DNA from: Chitinispirillaceae bacterium
GTDB taxonomy: Bacteria > Fibrobacterota > Chitinivibrionia > Chitinivibrionales > Chitinispirillaceae
Reading direction: 5' to 3'
DNA: 9,517 bases
Assembly (NCBI GenBank): GCA_016932075.1
Contig: JAFGDP010000043.1
Location: 1 to 9,517 of the forward strand
Numbering within the stretch: the stretch's first letter is position 1; each line of letters opens with the position of its first letter. Made by a program: the position numbers and the translations under genes. Of this stretch, positions 7,288 to 9,517 are shown piece after piece. Under the pieces are notes generated by a model that was given only the letters and a program-made list of their open reading frames with translations, did not search any database and was not told the DNA's origin.

Positions 7288-8199
7288 ATGACAAAGCCAT
7301 TCCTGTTTTCAACATTGGGAATCATAGTTCTTGCGGTTCTGGCTGCGATTCCAGTGCATGCCCAGAATCGGTTTCCAGAGCCGGTTTTTTTCCAGGGACA
7401 CTATTACACTGCAATAGATGAATGTCAAACCTGGATCGAAGCAAACGAGTACGCGAACCAGCAATATTACATTGACCCGGCATCAGGAATAACTCTCCAG
7501 GGCCATCTGGTGACCATTACAACCAGCGAAGAGCAGGAGTTCGTATACCGGACGTTTGTCAGCCGTGAATGGACGCATGCATGGCTCGGTGCATACCGGA
7601 TATCGGATCAGGGAAAGGTGGACGAAAACTGGGTATGGGTGACCGGAGAGCAGTGGGACTATACGAACTGGGCCCCCGGACAACCGGAACGGTACGACGA
7701 AGACCGGGCAAGCATAATGAACTATACCGACGGCACCTGGCACGATTACGGCGATTATTACTATGAATGCGGCTACCGGTTCACGGTGGTGGAATTCGAG
7801 CCGCCGATTTATCTCTGTCATGGATTCGAGCCGCCGGCGCACCTGCCGGTCGTGTCGATACATAGCATGAGGACGCTGCCTCTGAAAATGCATCTTTTCG
7901 ACCGGCATGGAAATGAGGTGCATCGGGACCTTGTACCCCCGCTTCTAACGGTTGTTGTTTCACCGGATAAAAAAAACAGCCAGCCTGTTTCATCAGCTAT
8001 TACGGGATCATTTGAATATCATAACGGCAGATGGATGTTCCTGCTAACACCCGAATCATTTCCCGCCGTGGAAGGTTCGTTTACCTTCAGCGTTACATCT
8101 GGAAGCACCGAAGAGTACGCAATTGCCGCGCCATGCAGTGTGACGGTTGAGCTGAAAAATCCTGCTCGGGGCAAATTCATGAAGGACCGTGTCAAATAG
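7288..8199 (+). CDS. Secreted protein with C-type-lectin-like domain and C-terminal Ig-like (PxKF-type) domain
   Basis: Product of 303 residues with a clear signal peptide (1-25, ending V-H-A). A C-type-lectin-like domain spans ~35-170. It includes HLVTITTSEEQEF (73-85), AWLGAYR (98-104), WVTGEQWDYTNWAPGQPE (117-134) and DGTWHDY (148-154), the last in the position of the family's WND calcium motif. The usual EPN/QPD sugar-specificity triplet reads QPE. C46 and C161 are placed for the conserved disulfide. Residues ~193-290 start RTLPLKMHLFDRHGNEV. They look like the Ig-like module with a PxKF-like opening found at the ends of many secreted proteins; that call is by resemblance only. A short linker repeats FEPP ten residues apart. 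GGGGGAG upstream is only 2 bases from the ATG, an unusually tight ribosome binding site. Ligand and role are unknown; binding of an extracellular glycan or protein is plausible. Confidence 0.8.
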   Translation: MTKPFLFSTLGIIVLAVLAAIPVHAQNRFPEPVFFQGHYYTAIDECQTWIEANEYANQQYYIDPASGITLQGHLVTITTSEEQEFVYRTFVSREWTHAWLGAYRISDQGKVDENWVWVTGEQWDYTNWAPGQPERYDEDRASIMNYTDGTWHDYGDYYYECGYRFTVVEFEPPIYLCHGFEPPAHLPVVSIHSMRTLPLKMHLFDRHGNEVHRDLVPPLLTVVVSPDKKNSQPVSSAITGSFEYHNGRWMFLLTPESFPAVEGSFTFSVTSGSTEEYAIAAPCSVTVELKNPARGKFMKDRVK

Positions 8200-8227
8200 T
8201 GATACGATCAGCGCGGATTTGCAAGGG

Positions 8228-8542
8228 TTACCGGTACGCGTTTTTACGCTGTTCAACGGTGAGGATAAAAACGATCTTCGCGCGTTCGTCTATGGAATAA
8301 AAAAGACGGAAGTCTCCAATACGATAACGCCATGTTTTAGGTTCATACCCAGTGAGCTTTTTGATATTAGTGCCAAAATGAGGTTCGCTTTTTAATTGTG
8401 GATACACATAATAAGCGCATTTGTTTTGAATATAAGAATTTTCGTTCGGGCGTAATTTTGAAACACGCTTTATATATTCATCAGTTTCAAATATCCTGTA
8501 CCGCTTTTCAGGCAACGAAGCGTCCTTTGTTTGATCTGGCAT
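8228..8542 (-). CDS. RelE/ParE-superfamily toxin
   Basis: Toxin of a type II toxin-antitoxin pair, probably a ribosome-dependent mRNA interferase. The 104-residue product ends with the family pattern: a KKLTG segment, WRYRIGDFRLFYSID with conserved arginines, a hydrophobic strand VFILTV, and the terminal RKNAYR. The ATG at 8542 has AAAAAAGG 8 bases upstream and would overlap the antitoxin gene by 35 bases. A TTG at 8515-8513, with AAAGGA 7 bases upstream, would give an 8-base overlap and a 95-residue protein beginning just before the conserved YRIFETDEY. Both starts are plausible. Family-level assignment is good; RelE-like RNase versus ParE-like gyrase poison cannot be separated with certainty. 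The stop lies 28 bases from the convergent lectin gene end. Confidence 0.85.
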   Translation of the reverse strand: MPDQTKDASLPEKRYRIFETDEYIKRVSKLRPNENSYIQNKCAYYVYPQLKSEPHFGTNIKKLTGYEPKTWRYRIGDFRLFYSIDERAKIVFILTVEQRKNAYR

Positions 8543-8747
8543 CAGAATGACCTTTTTTCAGGCTGGAGTTAAGCCCTTTATTGTTCTTGATTTCTTCCAT
8601 TTCAAAGGAATCCACGTATTCGGATTCTTCAATATGACGAATTGTTGCCGTTTCAATAAAATTGGACAGCGACCGGTTTTCTTCCTCTGCCAGCTTTCTG
8701 AAAAGGCGGTAATGTCGTTCGGGCAAACGCAAGGTAACCGTTGGCAT
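8508..8747 (-). CDS. Ribbon-helix-helix (CopG/RelB-like) antitoxin
   Basis: Antitoxin encoded just upstream of, and overlapping, the toxin gene. The 79-residue product starts with the RHH signature: a short strand (TVTLRLPE, 3-10) and two helices through about residue 40, including RSLSNFIETA. These are expected to dimerise and bind the operon's operator. The remaining acidic then basic tail (ending KKGHSDARSNKGRFVA) is the usual toxin-binding segment. The ATG at 8747 has a near-perfect AGGAGG 5 bases upstream. A good promoter precedes it, and autorepression is expected from the family. The pair looks intact and functional. Confidence 0.85.
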   Translation of the reverse strand: MPTVTLRLPERHYRLFRKLAEEENRSLSNFIETATIRHIEESEYVDSFEMEEIKNNKGLNSSLKKGHSDARSNKGRFVA

Positions 8748-8779
8748 AACATCCTCCTGAATAAATTGTATTCGCTATA

Positions 8780-8808
8780 AATATAACATATTCAGCCGTA
8801 ACGATCAA
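8780..8808 (-). promoter_or_regulatory. Promoter of the antitoxin-toxin operon
   Basis: On the minus strand TTGATC (8808-8803) and TATATT (8785-8780) are 17 bases apart. The -10 has one mismatch to consensus and the -35 has two. Transcription would start about 25-30 bases before the antitoxin ATG, leaving room for the AGGAGG site. I did not find a clean palindromic operator for the RHH antitoxin. Confidence 0.6.
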
Positions 8809-8864
8809 CAGTCGGCCGTATGTATAGTGGGCGACATAAATAAGGGAAAATGTACTCATTGAAT

Positions 8865-8899
8865 CCCTCACCCCGACCCTCTCCCCACGGGAGAGGGGG
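8865..8899. repeat. GC-rich palindromic repeat (CCCTCTCCC / GGGAGAGGG type)
   Basis: CCCTCTCCC (8877-8885) and GGGAGAGGG (8889-8897) form a perfect 9-bp inverted repeat around a CAC loop. CCCTCACCCCGA precedes it and further Gs follow. Read on the minus strand it encodes a stretch like SRGERVGVR, a peptide often seen where this repeat type has been mis-annotated as coding. It resembles dispersed intergenic palindromes reported in many bacterial genomes, so more copies are expected in this genome. It lies between the toxin-antitoxin promoter and the truncated methyltransferase. Confidence 0.65.
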
Positions 8900-8931
8900 A
8901 ACAAGGAATGAAATTGGAGAGGTAATCTTGT

Positions 8932-8964
8932 AACGATACTTTTAACGTTCATTATAGTATCGTT
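8932..8964. repeat. Perfect 9-bp inverted repeat at the break of the methyltransferase remnant
   Basis: AACGATACT (8932-8940) and AGTATCGTT (8956-8964) are exact inverted copies, separated by 15 bases that include a palindromic AACGTT (8944-8949). No T-run follows, so a terminator is unlikely. It sits where similarity to the methyltransferase N-terminus stops, so it may be a mobile-element end, a scar or a protein-binding site. Confidence 0.5.
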
Positions 8965-9090
8965 TCCTGCCGATATACACACCACGCCCGCACGGTCCGC
9001 CTTCATAAGCTCTGCGACCTGCATAGACTCTTTTTCATAGTCCTTGAAGCTATACAGAGCGTCATACCACGTGGCAGCCAGCGTATACAT
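8965..9090 (-). pseudogene. N-terminal remnant of a class I SAM-dependent methyltransferase
   Basis: From ATG 9090 the minus strand reads MYTLAATWYDALYSFKDYEK and continues ESMQVAELMK. That is the typical opening of small class I methyltransferases (MY..LA..YD..YS.KDY.KE). In intact members it is followed within about 15 residues by the glycine-rich SAM-binding motif (LDVGCGTG type). Here that motif is absent. The frame passes into the 9-bp inverted repeat and then through the GC-rich palindrome into the antitoxin promoter, ending at 8653 with no further family similarity. The gene was therefore probably truncated by insertion or deletion, with the toxin-antitoxin locus now in the place of its 3' part. 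The exact end of homology is uncertain (between about 9001 and 8965). Assignment from a short N-terminus is moderately confident. Confidence 0.5.
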
Positions 9091-9142
9091 CGTTCACTTT
9101 CTTTCTTTGGTGTAAGTGACTTCATGCAACCATTTCCTCAAT

Positions 9143-9185
9143 TTAGAATCCGCGCACGCTTTTTGCGTGCCTAAACCGGTTCTAA
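9143..9185. repeat. Imperfect long hairpin (GCACGC-TTTTT-GCGTGC core with outer arms)
   Basis: The inner stem GCACGC (9154-9159) / GCGTGC (9165-9170) closes a five-T loop. Outer arms TTAGAA-T-CCG (9143-9152) and CGG-TTCTAA (9177-9185) also pair, with an asymmetric bulge of one base on the left and six on the right. The bulged architecture superficially recalls an integron attC site, but the required end cores are not present. It could be a palindromic repeat or part of an untranslated RNA. Confidence 0.4.
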
Positions 9186-9517
9186 CAGAATTGACAGTCC
9201 TCTTAGCAGCCATGTTTTGATTACATCTGAAACGTTTTGACTGAAAATCAAGCCTGAAAAGCGATCTTTTAGATATTGAAATGCATTTTTTAGCGTTTCT
9301 ACGGGGATTGCAAGGTTTGTTAAAGGGTCTGGTTATTCTTTTAAGAGGGTACAAAAAAGGTCGGTAACAATGCATGGCGCTTCTCCGGTCCTGCTGAAAT
9401 CGTCGTATACATCAGCATGGATGGTGCAATGTCTGTATCATTGTAACCCGGCAACAACATAAAAATAGAGCAGCCTCCCAGATAATGGGGGCGGGTAAAA
9501 CCGTCCGTCAGGCAGAT
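9186..9517. other. Right-end stretch with no recognised gene
   Basis: About 330 AT-leaning bases. The open frames are short and show no family resemblance. A minus-strand frame is open from the window edge down to about 9341 (58 codons) and could be the tail of a gene lying outside the window, but nothing in it is recognisable. Together with the methyltransferase fragment, this looks like eroded accessory DNA. Confidence 0.35.

Noticed and set aside
8798..8937. GTAACGAT direct repeat (8798-8805 and 8930-8937) as a target-site duplication flanking a small mobile element
   Set aside because: The enclosed segment has no terminal inverted repeats, and an 8-base repeat at this distance is expected by chance in a window of this size.
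8653..9090. 145-codon minus-strand open frame as an intact gene
   Set aside because: Only its first ~30 codons resemble a protein family. The rest runs through two inverted repeats and out of frame into the antitoxin gene.
9143..9185. Integron attC site
   Set aside because: The ends lack the RYYYAAC/GTTRRRY core pair, and no integrase or cassette-like genes are present.
9094..9375. 93-codon minus-strand open frame
   Set aside because: Lys/Arg/Cys-rich composition without recognisable motifs or a clear ribosome binding site; it crosses the 9143-9185 hairpin.
1..9517. CRISPR arrays, tRNA or rRNA genes, prophage or transposase genes
   Set aside because: No regularly spaced repeats, no cloverleaf or rRNA segments recognised, and no transposase or integrase motifs seen.

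Overview
The window reads as chromosomal DNA of a diderm (Gram-negative type) bacterium of moderate GC content. It carries a lipoprotein-export (Lol) permease and ATPase next to lysS. It also carries an mcsA-mcsB arginine-phosphorylation pair, which is best known from Firmicutes but occurs in scattered other phyla. The lineage cannot be fixed from this sequence alone. A deltaproteobacterial, Fibrobacterota-like or candidate-phylum diderm would all fit.

Layout: (1) At the left edge, on the minus strand, mcsA overlaps mcsB by 4 bases (ATGA); mcsB runs off the window. (2) Diverging from mcsA is a two-gene plus-strand unit. Its first gene is an exported HtrA/S1-type serine protease without a PDZ domain and with an unassigned C-terminal region. 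The second is a membrane protein with a cytoplasmic FHA domain and five predicted membrane helices; the two genes overlap by 13 bases. (3) Convergent to these is a tight minus-strand operon lysS-lolE-lolD (lysyl-tRNA synthetase, LolC/E permease, LolD ATPase) with overlapping or abutting genes. The lysS start is most likely a TTG codon with a strong ribosome binding site. (4) A gene-poor stretch of about 350 bases leads to a secreted protein with a C-type-lectin-like domain and a probable C-terminal Ig-like (PxKF-type) domain. (5) The right end looks like an accessory, eroded region. It holds a RelE/ParE toxin with a ribbon-helix-helix antitoxin, a GC-rich palindromic repeat, a 9-bp inverted repeat, and the first ~30 codons of a class I methyltransferase cut off at these repeats. 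About 430 bases with no recognisable gene follow, including one imperfect hairpin.

Functional links: McsA/McsB mark and regulate proteins in stress proteolysis. The protease/FHA pair looks like an envelope protease coupled to a phosphothreonine-reading membrane sensor, but that coupling is inferred only from gene overlap. LysS-LolE-LolD is a housekeeping group whose adjacency recurs in several diderm lineages. The most interesting items are the protease/FHA pair, the repeat-interrupted methyltransferase remnant beside the toxin-antitoxin locus, and the lectin/Ig-like secreted protein. No clearly new defence or mobile system is evident.
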